This document shows positions 23,347 through 36,467 of a DNA stretch of 64,000 nt, in pieces; position 1 is the first letter of the stretch; each line of letters starts with the position of its first letter. Position numbers and translations under genes: made by a program. The DNA is from Amyelois transitella (Eukaryota; Arthropoda; Insecta; Lepidoptera; Pyralidae), in NCBI RefSeq assembly GCF_032362555.1, contig NC_083527.1, positions 868,001 to 932,000 on the forward strand, given 5' to 3'. Below the pieces are notes generated by a model. The model saw nothing but the letters and a program-made list of their open reading frames with translations. It did not search any database and had not been told where the DNA came from.

Positions 23347-23808
23347 TGGAGATGGATTGGATAATTATGGTTTTTACACAAAACGACTCCTGTTCCACCT
23401 CTGCAATCTACAGGGAAGTTTACCCTTGTGGGCTATGCCCGAATGAACCGAAATTCACTGTAGGAGCATCACAAAAGTGAACTAGGAAGGCTAGTGTGAA
23501 CTACGCCTTGTACTGACTCTGTTTTTATGGAATAATATTATTAACAGAAAGATGCATTAAGATAATTTGTATAGGTACTTAATCAAGTAACTGAATAATG
23601 AATACTTACTCAAGCAACTGAAATACTCAAGCAACCATCAGGAACCTCAAGGATCAGATTCCATTGAAAAGAGTCGTGACTATATATTTTGATCCGGAAA
23701 GTATAGGTTCATGTGCTTAATTGCTCATAACCTTAGATATTTATATACTTACGTTATTGCAGAGACAAAAATAGGCAAGGTGTAAATTTAAACTTTTTCC
23801 GTATATAT

Positions 23809-24450
23809 AATTGGAGGTTTTTCACCTCTCGACATCCTTAGCCACCCACGCCAATGTTGCCCCTTTGTTGCTTAGCATGGTGACTGATTTGAGGGGCCCA
23901 TTAAGTGAGTGGCGAGTCACCACCTGCCACATAATAGTCACGTATTCATGATTATGGCAGGTGACCGAACTTCTCCAGCAATAGCCCATTTTAAATCCAT
24001 CCAAACGTCAACTCCATAACCCATCATCCTTTTCCTTATTTTGTAATAGCTCCACCTCCTGCCGAGACTTGTTCATGGACATATTGTCTATTGATATGCC
24101 CGGGAACGGGTTTTGGCAGGAGAACAACATAACACTAACTTCTCCAAAGGGCCTCTACGTGTTGGATTTATATCCCCACGCAAGCCTCTCAAAAATCCGG
24201 GGTGTATAGACCCGTGAAATCTAAAAGGAGAAACATAATAATAATAATAAAGGCGTCGGGACGTGACGACCCCATCGCCCCCTGGGTCACCTTCCCAGTG
24301 CAATCAGTCTGTATGTATGTATGTATCCGTCAAACGCTGACCATGTGACAGGAACTTTGAAAGCAAGACGTGACGAATTGTATGTATAATTTTTACAATA
24401 TTAATTACTTTCCCTACATTTCTAGTTCTATTTTGTTTGTTTGTAAACTC
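23809..24450. repeat. Spacer between duplication units, likely repeat-derived
   Basis: This sequence has no match in the other unit. It starts GGAGGTTTTTCACCTC, contains a TAATAATAATAA run near 24240 and ends in TATGTATGTATGTATC (about 24310-24325), the same kind of tail as the window's LINEs, suggesting a LINE 3' end of another family. No gene seen. It marks the junction of the duplication. Confidence 0.5.
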
Positions 24451-24625
24451 TTTATTGCACATAAAAATAAATATAACAAATTACAGAACAGTTAATGGAC
24501 TTAGAAGAATATGTGCAATGGCGGACTTATCCCCAATGGGATTTCTTCCAGTCAACCAAAAGTTCATTGGATACATCACATTTCATCGTATTTAAAATGC
24601 GCCCATAATTCCAAATTCACTCCAA

Positions 24626-27600
24626 CTATGACATGTTAAACTGTTCAGTTTTTTTCGGCGGTGCGAACAGACTTTGGATTTCATCCACTGGTAACCCCTT
24701 GGTCTCTGGAATGTAGAAGAAGCTGAAGATCCCGGTGAGGACGCAGATGGCGGCGAAGAAGTGGAAGACGCTGCCAAGCCCGATGAGGTTGGTCAGAGGA
24801 TCGAAGATGACCAGGACGAAAAAGTTGCAGAGGCTCAGCCATTCGATTGAGATCATGTTGATGTAGCTCTTGACCTGGAAAATATTAAAAGTTATAGCGT
24901 TCAAAGGTCATGTCACACCTCGATACATACATACATAAAATCACGCCTCTTTTCCGGAGGGGAAGACAAAGACTACATCTTTCCACTTGCCACGATCTCT
25001 GCATACTTCCTTCGCTTCATCCACATTCATAACTCTCTTCATGCAAAGCTCGGCGGTTTCGGGTACTCTTGATCTGTCCCTTTACCAGTTAATTTTCTCC
25101 AATTATAAGACACTCATCTTACGTGTCGTCAATTAACGCTTTGAATCCTAGTTGGATTAAGATTAATACGAACCTCTGGTAAGAAAATCTCAGCGAGGAG
25201 CACAAAAGTCACCGTGCCCGCGCCGAAGGTGTAGAACATGGTGAAGAGGTATATGAAGAAGGGAGTCACCCAAGTGGGGCCCCACTCCAGCTGGATCTGA
25301 GTACCGCACAGCACGCAGCAGGCGCCGGCCGCCGCGGACGAGTAAATGATCAGAGGCTGGCAGGAGAATGAAAGACTTGAAAACACGGCATAGGAGAGAT
25401 TACATACATATGGTCACGTCTATATCCCTTGTGGGGAAGACAGAGCCAACAGTCTTGAAAAGACTGATAGGCCACGCTCAGCTGTTTGGCTTAATGATAG
25501 AATTGAGATTCAAATAGTGACAGTGCTATAGCTCATCGCCTAAAAAAAGAATCCCAAGTTTGTAAGCCTATCCCTTAGTCGCCTTTTACGACATCCATAG
25601 GAAAGAGATGGAGTGGTCCTATTCTTTTTTGTACCGGTGCCGGGACACGACAATAGGAGAGATTTAAGGCAAGATATATGCATTCAGGTTGGTAAGAGCG
25701 TTCGTGGTCGAATCGGTAGGGTTAAAATGCGGATGGCGCAAAAAGGGACAGGTTCCAATCCCACCTCGGTTATTTTTGAAGTTATGAACATTAGTTTCAA
25801 TACTAACCGATGCTCTTGCGGTGAGGGAAAACATTGTAATGAATTTGCAGATTCAGGCAACTGGATATGTGACCATGATCGATCCAATACGTGATAGATT
25901 CCCCTGCAAAGGTTGCGGAGGTCAAATGGGAGTCGCTTCGTGTAAAAACCTGACTCACTTTTTTATGCCACATTTTATATTTGAAAAAGAATCAATTTTC
26001 GATCAGTTTTACGAATATAAAAATCATATAAACAGACAATTACCCTTCTTCCGATGAGATCAGTCAGATACGCTGCTACGATACCTGTTGTCACGCTTAT
26101 GACTCCGAACAGGACGCTTGCTAATGTGGTCGACATTTCTGGAATCACCTGTAATTTGATAGTTTTTGAGTTAATTCTCTGCAATGTAATAAACGACGTT
26201 TTTAGCGCAATGTTTTCTTCCACGAAATGCCTCTGAATCAGTGGAACGGGGTTCGAGTCTCAGTAAAACCGTGAAAAATGGTCTTTTGTCGATTGGTTAG
26301 GTCTTTTTTGGAGGCTAGTTCAGTATTTATGAATAGGTCGCTAGACTGATAACATGGAAAAACACAAAGTGTCTGTCAACATGTTTACACTAATTGGCTT
26401 TTAAACTTGGTCTCATTTTAAGCGATGGGTTAGGAGAGAGAGATACATTACAGATAAGAGCCAACGGTTTCGCAAAAACTGAAAGGCCAGCTGAACGTGG
26501 CCTTTTAGTCTTATAAGACTGTTGACCCTGTCTACCCTGTAAGGGATATAGACGTGACTATATCGGTCTTGAAAAAATACCTGTTCGAACAGAGGTCCTG
26601 CGTATACTTGAATCACAACTATGCCTTGGAAGACGGACGCTGTCGTGAGAATGAGACAGATGTAGAAGGCGCGGCGGGTTGCCTTCGAACGCTCTGCAAT
26701 TTATAATGTCCTGGTAAGTTTGCATTGCTTTCATGATGGAATAGATGATCTGAAGACGGACGCTGTCATGAGAATGAGACAGATGTAGAAGGCGCGGCGG
26801 GTTGCCTTCGAACGCTCTGCAATTTATAATGTCCTGGTAAGTTTGCATTGCTTTCATGATGGAATAGATGATCTGAAGACGGACGCTGTCATGAGAATGA
26901 GACAGATGTAGAAGGCGCGGCGGGTTGCCTTCGAACGCTCTGCAATTTATAATGTCCTGGTAAGTTTGCATTGCTTTCATGATGGAATAGATGATCTGAA
27001 GACGGACGCTGTCATGAGAATGAGACAGATGTAGAAGGCGCGGCGGGTTGCCTTCGAACGCTCTGCAATTTATAATGTCCTGGTAAGTTTGCATTGCTTT
27101 CATGATGGAATAGATGATCTGAAGACGGACGCTGTCATGAGAATGAGACAGATGTAGAAGGCGCGGCGGGTTGCCTTCGAACGCTCTGCAATTTATAATG
27201 TCCTGGTAAGTTTGCATTGCTTTCATGATGGAATAGATGATCTGAAGACGGACGCTGTCATGAGAATGAGACAGATGTAGAAGGCGCGGCGGGTTGCCTT
27301 CGAACGCTCTGCAATTTATAATGTCCTGGTAAGTTTGCATTGCTTTCATGATGGAATAGATGATCTGAAGACGGACGCTGTCATGAGAATGAGACAGATG
27401 TAGAAGGCGCGGCGGGTTGCCTTCGAACGCTCTGCAATTTATAATGTCCTGGTAAGTTTGCATTGCTTTCATGATGGAATAGATGATCTGAAGACGGACG
27501 CTGTCATGAGAATGAGACAGATGTAGAAGGCGCGGCGGGTTGCCTTCGAACGCTCTGCAATTTATAATGTCCTGGTAAGTTTGCATTGTTTTCATGATGG

Positions 27601-30600
27601 AATAGATGATCTGAAGACGGACGCTGTCGTGAGAATGAGACAGATGTAGAAGGCGCGGCGGGTTGCCTTCGAACGCTCTGCAGTTTATAATGTCCTGGTA
27701 AGTTTGCATTGTTTATATGATGGAATAGATGATCTGAAGACGGACGCTGTCATGAGAATGAGACAGATGTAGAAGGCGCGGCGGGTTGCCTTCGAACGCT
27801 CTGCAATTTATAATGTCCTGGTAAGTTTGCATTGTTTTCATGATGGAATAGATGATCTGAAGACGGACGCTGTCATGAGAATGACACAAATGTAGAAGGC
27901 GCGGCGGGTTGCCTTCAAACGCTCTGCAATTTATAATGTCCTGGTAAGTTTGCATTGTTTTCATGATGGAATGGATGATCTTTCTTCATCCAAAATTACA
28001 AAATATACCTAGCCCGACGGGATTTTTTGGCGGGAACCCAGATGTCACATTGTTTGTACCTATGTTTTCCAAATGTGTGTACTTTTTATTTAATGACTAG
28101 ATAAAATTCTCCTTCGAAAGGGCTTGACCGATTCTCATGAAATTTTGTGAACATATTGAGTAGGTCTGAGAATCGGCCAACGTTTTTCATACACCTTATT
28201 GATAAGGGTTGTCCACCCATAATATTTTTTTTTAAATAGGAAATACTTAAAAATTAATTATATGGCAAAACAACGTTTGCCGGGACAGCTAGTATATATA
28301 ATGTATATATTATATACATATGTATGTCAGTATCATTAGTCGCCTTTTAAGACATCCATGGTAAAGAGATGGATTAGTCCTATTCATTTTTCTATTGGTG
28401 CCGGGAACCACACGGTTAACTTGAATGTATCAGAAGTACTTACTGAAGAATTCCCAAGGTGATATGTCAGGTTTCTTCATTGTTTTCAAGGTCTCTTCTT
28501 CGGGGCAATCACCTGGAAAGTTACAAAGAGTAAATTATTTCATTTGTTTAATTTAAATCTCTTAATTACTCTATAATTATGCCTAACAGCTGAACGTGGC
28601 TTAATTGTCAATCTTTCAAAACTGCTGGCTCTGTCTACCCCGTGAGGGATATAGACGTGATTATATGAATGAATGATTAATTTTACATACATGTAGGTAT
28701 AAAGTCACGTCTATATCCCTTCCGGGGTAGAGAGATTCAATAGTCTTGGGCACATTAAGGTTATTTAGCTGTATGGCTTTATGATTGAATTTAAATTCAA
28801 ATAATGGCAGGCTGCTAGCCCAACGCCTACAAGAAGAATACCAAGTTTATTAGCATTTCCCTTAGTTGCCATTTACGACATCCATGGGAAAGATTTGAGT
28901 TATTTTTTTTACTTTTATATGCTGTAAAAACATCTGCCTTCGTAGCATGGCACGCGCAACGCCGTCTTTATCGCGCGAACAACTATCGCTGTTTCACTTT
29001 TTTCATGACGTTAAACGAGACAGCTATAGTTTTCGTGTGGGGCTGGCGATAATGATAAAATACATGGTAACATTATATAAATCACACTTCTACCGGAAGG
29101 CTAGGCAAAAACTGTAGTTTCTAATTATCTTTAACTGTAACCACATTCACTAATCTTTTTAAGTATATAACCGTTATAAATTACGGTGTTTTATTACAAT
29201 CTTATGTTAGTTCGTTTGCTTAGGATCATATGTTTTTATTCCCTCAGTAAACAGAACATCTTTACTCTTTATAGTGTTTGATAACATGGGTAAATCCGAC
29301 AACAAAACACCTCGGTGTGTGACGTTATTTCCCGAAAAAGTTATCTTTATTTTAATGTTAGTAAGAATTACCAAGTTACAAGAGTTGGGAGGCGTGTGAG
29401 CTGTCGTGCGCGCTTACTAGGGTCACATAACTACGCAAGAGTGGAAAGGCCAGCAACTTACTGGTCGCCTATGACAGCAAGATCCCCTGCATCGACAGGC
29501 AGAGAGCATCATGGTGGAATACCTTGCGATCCTATGATGCCCTCATAATATCATGATGGGCGCACGGAGGGGGTTTAGTGAGTAAGCTGGCATATTATCG
29601 GTTTAAAGTTTAAAAAAGGTCCTATAAAGTTAGTTGAGGTCCGACCGAAGTCGCTTCGTGTCCAAACCTGAAAAGCCGCACCTCGAGTTTCTCTTCAGAG
29701 TTGGTCATAGCGGCAGGAGGAAAAAATGTTATGGTAAAATTCTGATGAGAATACAAACAATTTACGATATCGTTTCGAACACTTATCAAAATTACTTAAC
29801 ATAAAGTTCTCGTGGAATAAAGAAATCGTTTAATAGCAAAGTCTTTACCTAAGGTTAGTGAGCGAAAATCAGTTTATGTCAGAGAGAAGAAGCTATTGAA
29901 GGGTTTGGCGCATATTTCTTTTCACTATATATATAATATCCAAATATATTCTTTACGAATATATATTCGTAAAGAATATATTTGGTTACTGAGTGAAAAT
30001 GAGTGTGGGATTGACATACACAGATGGTCGAAACTAGTGATGGTCTAAAACTGTTTATTTGGCACATGTTCCTTGGGGAATGCTGGCGTGGTCAATCGCG
30101 CGAGAATAAATTCCAGAAAATTATGGAAAACTTACTGTCTGGTCCGAAACTAAGGGCTCGTCGGATGTTGTCGATTTCATGCAACACTTCTTTGGAAGTC
30201 GGCGGCTCGCTTCGGTAGAAGGCGACTGAGTTGATAGCATCCTTAAAAAACCATAAATTAATTTAAAAATATATAATTTCTTTGAAAATCTTATACGTAA
30301 CTTATGGTAAATATCACGGATCATTAAAACATTATATCGACTTGATTAATTGATTTGGTTGTTCCACCATCTCTGGTGGAACAACCAAAAACTTTATCTG
30401 CTTTATCTTTCATTACAGTTTTAGAATATTTCAGCATAGATATTTATTATTTGGTACTCGTACAACCTTAATTTGATCATACTCATTGCTAGGGGTGACG
30501 AAAATTAGAATCAAGCAAAATTTGCGCTGAATTAAACTAAAGTACTAGGCAATTAGCAATAAGAAAGAGGTTTATGATTACTAATCAAGATAATGCCATT

Positions 30601-33141
30601 GCTAAAATTATCTTTTGATATTTACCCGCTAAATGCCAGATCAAGACATGATTCTAGACATCACTCTTACCAAGATTTTCAATATGTATCAACATACCTA
30701 AATTAAACTTTATACAATTTCGATATAAACAAAACAATTACCTTTTCCCGCCCAACTTTCATGAGATACACGGGAGATTCTCTCAGCCAAAATAGCAGGA
30801 GTACGCTCACGATTGCAACTACCAGGTAGACATAAGACATGGTGTAGTAATCCAGCAATCCCCCGAGAAGGTACGACAACAGCATGCCGGTCCCGCTGAA
30901 GATCACTGACCCTGAGGTCATTGCCCCTCGGATGGAGTCTTGGCAGAATTCGCTGACGAACACTGGAACTACCAGGTATCCAGCGCCGCTAAGGCCCGAG
31001 ATGAAGATGGCCGCTAAAACTAGTTCTACTTTTGAAGAGAAGGCTATTAGTGTCCAACAAATCTGGAATAAAATAAAATAGAATTAGAATCTGTATTGAT
31101 TGGGGGAGCATGCGTGGATTGGATGATGTATCAGTCTTTTTTTTTTCATTCATATAATCACATCTATATCCCTTACGGGGTAGACAGAGCTAACAGTCTT
31201 GGAAAGACTGATAGGCCATGTTCAGCTATTTGGTTTTAAGATAGAATTGAGATGTTTTTTGCAAAAATAGAATAAAGGCTTAAAGTTGTTTAAGTACTCC
31301 AGTCTTAAACAATTTCTTAGAAGATTGATGTAGAGAGAACAATATTCATTATCTATGCCAAAGGTTGCGGAGGTCAGATGGTAGGCGCTTCGTGTAAAAA
31401 CTTGACTCACTCAATCCAGGATCCAGGGTCAAAGGCATACCCCGGGCTCCTCTCCAGAGTGGTGAGGATGCTATAGCCAGGAGGAAGAAGAAGAACAATA
31501 TTCATGATTATCACTTAGACACACACACAAACTTATATATATGTATATTGTGATATTTGATATTTTGGTTGACAGGACAGACTAACTTCCTGGGACTTTA
31601 TCTTGAGTTGAACAGTTTCATGTACGAGTACATTACATAATAAATAAATACCTATATACGTTAGTTAGCCTCTAAGTAAGTTCGAAACTTGTGTAACGAG
31701 ATACTAACTCAATGATATTTTACAATAAATACTTATATAGATAAACATTGAAGACCCAGGCCAATCCGAGAAAGTTCGATTCTTGATCCCTGGCCGGGAT
31801 TCGAACCCGGAACCTCCAGTGTCACAGACAACCGAACTACCAGTGCGTCACAGAGGCCGTGAATTGTGCAATTCATATAAACAAATACTTACTAGGGATA
31901 GGCTTATAAACTAGGGATTCCTTTTTTCGGCGATGGGCTAGCAACCTGTCACTATTTGAATCTCAATTCTATCACTTAGCCAAATAGCTAAACGTGGCCA
32001 TTCAGTCTTTTCAAGACTGTTGGCTCTGTCTACCCCGCAAGGGATATAGACGTGACCATGTGTATGTATGTATGAAAATACTTACTACGCTCATAGAAGA
32101 CGACACTATCGCGCAATATTTCCTCCCCACTTTGTCCAAAAAGAAGCCGACTATAGGACAACTGATGAGGTTACTAATACTAGAAATACTGCCGAGTAAA
32201 GCCGCTTCTCCGTCAGTCATGGGCCTGTTGAGCACCGTGTCCTCCGATCTGAGCAGCATGAGTGATGAGGAAGGCCATGTGAACATCGCTCCCATGCTCA
32301 TGCTGAGGAAACATACTGAGGGAGACATTTATACGTGTATCAATATTCATTTTTTGCATTTACATGCATTCGATGAAAATGCTGCAGTGTAGTTTGTTCC
32401 GCCTCTTCTTCTACACATGCGCTTTGGAAGCTTCAATTAGATTTAATAGTAGTAGTTTTAATTAGATTTAAGTGATGTGACGTCAATAAGTGAGGGGTAG
32501 ACCGAGTCAACAGTCTTGAAAAGACTGAAAGGCCACGTTCAGCTGTTTGGCTTAATGATAGAATTGAGATTGAAGTAGTGACAGGTTGCTAGCCCATCGC
32601 CTAAAAGAAGAATCCCAAGTTTATAAGCATATCCCTTTGTCGCCTTTTACGACATCCATGGGAACGAGATGGAGTGGTCCTATTCTTTTTTTTATTGTTG
32701 CCGGGAACCACACGGCACTTGCTTTTGCAATTTCCAATTTCAATTTCAAATTGTTTTCCGGAATATAATATGTTATGTATCTGTGATAAGTAAGCTAGTA
32801 ATTTTTCGTACTCCATAGAGAAAATTTCGATTGAAAATCGAGGGACGCTTCAGAAAATAATGGAAAATGTAAAAAAAAAACACAGGCATCAATGAGGGCT
32901 TCAATGATGCCCAAAATAACTATTCCACGCGGACGGAGTCGCGGGCACAGCTATAATAACTATAATAATCTTAGTGAAAAAATAGGATGAAGTCTTTCTA
33001 AATTTAAAATCTTTTTTTTATTACGTGACACAAAACGTGCGTGATTCAACATTTAATTCAGAAAATAATCGTGCGAAAACAATATATTTAAAAATTCCTC
33101 TTACCTATAATAGAACCACACACTTGCATACGAATACCCAT
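24626..33141 (-). CDS. Sugar porter (MFS, Tret1-like), copy B
   Basis: Nine coding exons on the minus strand: 33105-33141, 32086-32315, 30742-31062, 30136-30241, 28444-28512, 26581-26693, 26044-26148, 25174-25356, 24626-24874. The sizes match gene A exon by exon (1413 nt, 470 aa). Motifs DKVGRK, RESPVYLM, DLIGRR and PETKG are kept, and no stop or frameshift was seen, so the coding sequence is intact. Exon 6 is preceded on the transcribed strand by ten extra copies of its own acceptor (26694-27981), which may disturb splicing. The exon 2 acceptor (TCTCCCTCAG) is better than that of gene A (TCTCCCGCAG). If Fatp is ever transcribed from exon 1A, this gene lies antisense within that intron. Substrate inferred only. 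Confidence 0.9.
25402..25647 (-). repeat. SINE with target-site duplication, unit B only
   Basis: It is flanked by ATAGGAGAGATT on both sides (about 25390-25401 and 25648-25660), while unit A has a single copy, GCAAAGGAGAGATT. The TATG-type tail is at the left and the GGGACACG head at the right, on the minus strand. This proves the TGCCGTGTGG family is mobile and gives its length, about 246 bp. Confidence 0.85.
26629..27981 (-). repeat. 123-bp tandem array over exon 6 acceptor, 11 units (gene B)
   Basis: Unit starts (GAAGACGGACGCTGTC) fall at 26629, 26752, 26875 and so on every 123 bp to 27859. On the minus strand each has the intron end TATAAATTGCAG followed by the first ~64 nt of exon 6. 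The units are almost identical; variants are ACG or ATG in one codon and a few single changes. Only the unit at 26629 joins the rest of exon 6. Because 123 is divisible by three, one shifted frame stays open for 41 residues per unit, but this frame is not the transporter frame. Confidence 0.95.
28012..28293 (+). repeat. Helitron-like repeat, orthologue in unit B
   Basis: Matches 8879-9163 and retains the fuller end GTTTGCCGGGACAGCTAGT. It is followed by a TATA-rich palindromic run. Confidence 0.5.
29940..29985. repeat. Perfect 46-bp palindrome, unit B only
   Basis: CCAAATATATTCTTTACGAA is followed directly by its exact inverse through the centre ATATAT. Unit A has a related but non-palindromic stretch near 10845-10905. 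It lies in intron 4 of sugar porter B. Confidence 0.85.
30354..30389. repeat. Hairpin with 15-bp perfect arms, unit B only
   Basis: TTTGGTTGTTCCACC, spacer ATCTCT, then the exact inverse. Unit A reads straight through with GTTTAAAAAAAACTTT at this place. It lies in intron 3 of sugar porter B. Confidence 0.8.
31647..31862 (-). repeat. tRNA-derived SINE, uninterrupted orthologue
   Basis: Same insertion as 12787-13148 in unit A but without the nested LINE tail. It has GGGATTCGAACCCGG (B box in inverse) and GTCACAGAGGCCG at the head end. Confidence 0.7.
32490..32719 (-). repeat. SINE, TGCCGTGTGG family
   Basis: Near full-length minus-strand copy, orthologous to 14190-14411. Confidence 0.7.
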
Positions 33142-34004
33142 TTTCACTACTTATATTTTAATTATAGTTATTCTTACTAACACAGTCTGAACCTCCGTGT
33201 ATCTCACAAAACTAAAAGATTTGTACACAAAGAAACTTTTAAATAATAAGGTATCATAAAGATGAAGAGTTTTTATTGAGAGGATTAGGAATCAAAATAA
33301 AATAACATACCTTTACAGTTTATAGCAGTTAACGAATATTCTAAAGTATATTCTATATTTTATTGTAAGTTGCACCACCCTACTAGAAAATGCAAAAGTT
33401 TGTAGGGACTAATGAATGTATGTTTGTAACTCTGTAAAGCAAAATCTAATAGACACGGATTTTGATGCAATTTATTACACTCGTAAAATATAGTTTAAGG
33501 AAATTTGAATTAGGAAGGGATTATTTGAAAGCCTAGCCTAGCCTACATAAAGTCATACATAAACCAATTCCCCGTTAATAGGCAGACTACACAATACACT
33601 TAATTAACTAACTACTTTTATTAAAAATGCTATTGATTGATTGAAATGTGGACTTCAGAGACTAGATCCCCATCACAGATCACATCTCTAGTCGCATTAA
33701 AGAAAGAGATAGAGTGGTCCTATTCTAAAATGCCTTAAACCACACGGCTTTTGTACTTAGTAGTTAAAAAGTCTTGCGTTGAAAATTAAAAAAAGTTTTT
33801 CCGTTTATTGATAAGAAATTCACTAATTCATACGTTATAATGTAGTTATTTCAAGATTTGTTGTTATCTTATCACAAATCAGTGTAAATGATATTATCTC
33901 ATTAAGATTCTGATTAGCACCGGGGTTTACCCAAACTGTAGTCAATTCCTTATTATAACTACAGTGTACATGAATATTTACTGTCTTATTTATAAATTAC
34001 ATAC

Positions 34005-34255
34005 ATACATATGATCACGTCTTTATCCCTAGCGGGGTAGACAGAGCCACCAGTCTTGAAAAGACTGATAGGCCACGCTCAGCTGTTTGGCTTAGTGATA
34101 GAATTGAGATTCAAATATTGACAGGTTGATAGCCCATCGCCTAAAAGAGGAATCCCAAGTTTATAAGCCTATCCCTTAGTCGCCTTTTACGACATCCGTG
34201 GGAAAGAGATGGAGTGGTCCTATTCTTTTTTGTAATGGTCCCGGTAACTACACGG
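34005..34255 (-). repeat. SINE, TGCCGTGTGG family, with tRNA-SINE tail beyond
   Basis: Full minus-strand copy; unit A keeps only its tail end (18905-19015), so A has suffered a deletion here. A tRNA-SINE tail piece lies at about 34307-34440 and a Lep1 end at about 34455-34483, both absent from A. Confidence 0.65.
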
Positions 34256-35742
34256 CACCATAAAAAAATAATTATTTATAAATTACTAGATAGCTTTTAC
34301 TCGCAGCTTCTTCTTCTTCTTTCTGCTTGCTTCAGTCTCCAGTTGCACCCTCACCTTTCTGGTAAGGAGCTTGGCGTATTCCTTTGACCTTAGATCCTGG
34401 ATTGGGTGTGTCAGGTTTTTACACAAAGCGACTCCCACCTGAACCCCTATCTATAACTATTCCACGCGGACGAAGTTGCGGGCACAGCTAATTAAGATAC
34501 ATAAGTGAATTTTCAAAAGATTGGTTCAGTAGATAGCGATCGCGTGAAGAGACATCAAACAAATAAACTTGCTTTCGCATTTATAATATTAGGTACTTGG
34601 TATTATGTACATAGGTAAATATTTCTTGTCTTATTTATAAAATTTCCTCAACGTGGCTACCAGCATACTTACCATCAAGCATTAATACCATAATACCGAA
34701 TTACCTCGAATCTCTCTCTCTCTCCAAAGTTTAAATTCGTCATTATCCTATAGAATCATAAAAGTTATTTATTAAAATATACTTAAATCGGAAGACTATG
34801 TAAGTATACAAAATTGTACAGATTTTTATCACTAGTTTGTTGTATATCATTAAGAGACGCCTGATGCTTTTATTTAGCAATGTTGTAATCATATAAAATT
34901 ATGAAGTTTCAAATTTACTGCAGGGGCGTCTTAAGTGCTTAGCATGAAAATATCAACCAATAACAACATATATACCATCACACTTATTCCCGACAAGGTA
35001 GGCAGAAACAACTTTTTTCCACTTGCGACGATCCCTGCATCAATCTTTTCGTACAGTTTAGGGTACTCTTGACCGGACATTTCAAGATGTCCCTGATTTG
35101 ATAAAGGTACCTACGTCTGCTTTTCCTAGTAAGGCCTGCCTTCAACGTTCAAATTTACAATTTCCGTTGTATATTTACCATATCTACTTTTCTATTCAAC
35201 TGCTTTCATTCACCCTCTCCACATAACTAAACATTTAAAAGCTTAATTTATATAAAACTAGCGACCCGCCCCGGCTTCGCACAGTTAGCATTTATACATA
35301 TAAACCTCCCTTTTGAATCACTTTATCTATTAAACTGCATCAAAATCTGTAGTTGTTGTAGTTCTAAAGATCTAAGCATACATACATAGGGGCGGACGCG
35401 GGAAGCGTCTTTGTTTATAATAGGTAGTGATTTGTCACAAAGAAAGACTAGACTTTTAGGAATAACAAAAGTTTCTACTATTTCTGGAAATTCCCACAGA
35501 ACCAAAGCCATGGTCAAAAGCGTAGTCTAAGTTTTTCTCCCCGTTAAATATGCACTTTAAATCAATTAGCATAATGTTTATTTCGCAATGCATTGAGTTG
35601 GAGTATTGTATATCTGGTGATGCGTAACTTAATATGCTTGAAGGAAATTGATGCAATGACCATAGTGATGGGACATCTCGTAAAATATTCTTTTTGTTAT
35701 ATAACTAAGAATTAATTTCACCACGCTCTTTTATGCAATTGG

Positions 35743-35966
35743 TGCCGTGTGGTTCCCGGCACCAATAGAAAAAAAGAATAGATCTATTATCTACTAAGGG
35801 ATAGGCTAATAAAGTTGGGATTCTTCTTTTAGGCGACGGGCTTGCAACCTGTTACTTTAAATCAATTCTATCAGTAAGCCAAACAGCTGATTGACAAACA
35901 GACAGACTGTTGGCTCTGCCTACTCCGCAAGGGATATAAACGTGACTATACGTATGTATGTATGTA
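35743..35966 (+). repeat. SINE, TGCCGTGTGG family
   Basis: Orthologue of 20817-21040, with almost no differences over its length. Confidence 0.7.
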
Positions 35967-36387
35967 CGCTCTTTTAGATAGTTTAACAGGCTGTTCGTTG
36001 GTCGTTTAAGTGAGTGAGTGTTCTATCGGGAGATAACTTTTTTATCAATGCGTTATACTTAATCTCTAATGGATACGTTAATTTATTTTAAAGAGCCATT
36101 AAGTGTTGCCTCTCTAATGTAGAATGTAACTAAGGCAGTTATCAAAAAATAATAAACAAACCTGTAAATATTTCCTTTGCAAATTGTTACAACATTTTTA
36201 GAGGTTTGGCTCCAAAAAAAGAATAGATAACACATATGCCTTATAAAGTTTCCTGAAAGGATTCCCAGAGCGTCACCATTTTGGTTTAACTTATGTCCCG
36301 TTATTTGTATTATAACGTTACCAGTCACGACTAATTCCATCACTAGGTGAGTCCACATTTTCATTCATAAAACAAGCTATCGAGGTC

Positions 36388-36467
36388 AGTCGCTGGCACC
36401 TCGTCGCTTCACTACGACGTCACTTGTTTTATCGTTGTTTTGTTTTGTTTTTGTTTCTGATAACAAG
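36388..36467 (+). promoter_or_regulatory. Candidate Fatp 5' UTR exon and start site, copy B
   Basis: Same TCAGT initiator, CGACG at +28 and AACAAG|GTATGT donor as in unit A (21462-21541). The acceptor before the coding exon is CCACATTTCAG, with the exon starting at 36999. Motif-based inference only. Confidence 0.35.

Larger units (their letters stand above)
4889..23808. repeat. Segmental duplication, unit A
   Basis: All sugar-porter exons, most intron pieces and the Fatp first exon recur in the same order and orientation in unit B (24451-38562). Unit A is longer because it carries its own insertions: an LTR element (6900-7881), a Helitron (6549-6745), a tRNA-SINE (11208-11449), a short LINE tail inside an older SINE (about 12875-12989), and LINE copies at 13633-14015 and 15780-18522. 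The left edge lies near TTTATTGCACATAAAAATAA and the right edge near AACTTTTTCCGTATATA. Confidence 0.9.

Noticed and set aside
26558-27709. 383-codon open frame with 41-residue repeats on the minus strand
   Set aside because: It arises because the 123-bp unit is divisible by three. The frame differs from the transporter frame used by exon 6, and its start lies in intron sequence.
26629-27981. Array resembling a CRISPR or satellite
   Set aside because: There are no variable spacers; the whole 123-bp unit repeats and includes part of a host exon. It is a local minisatellite in a eukaryotic gene.
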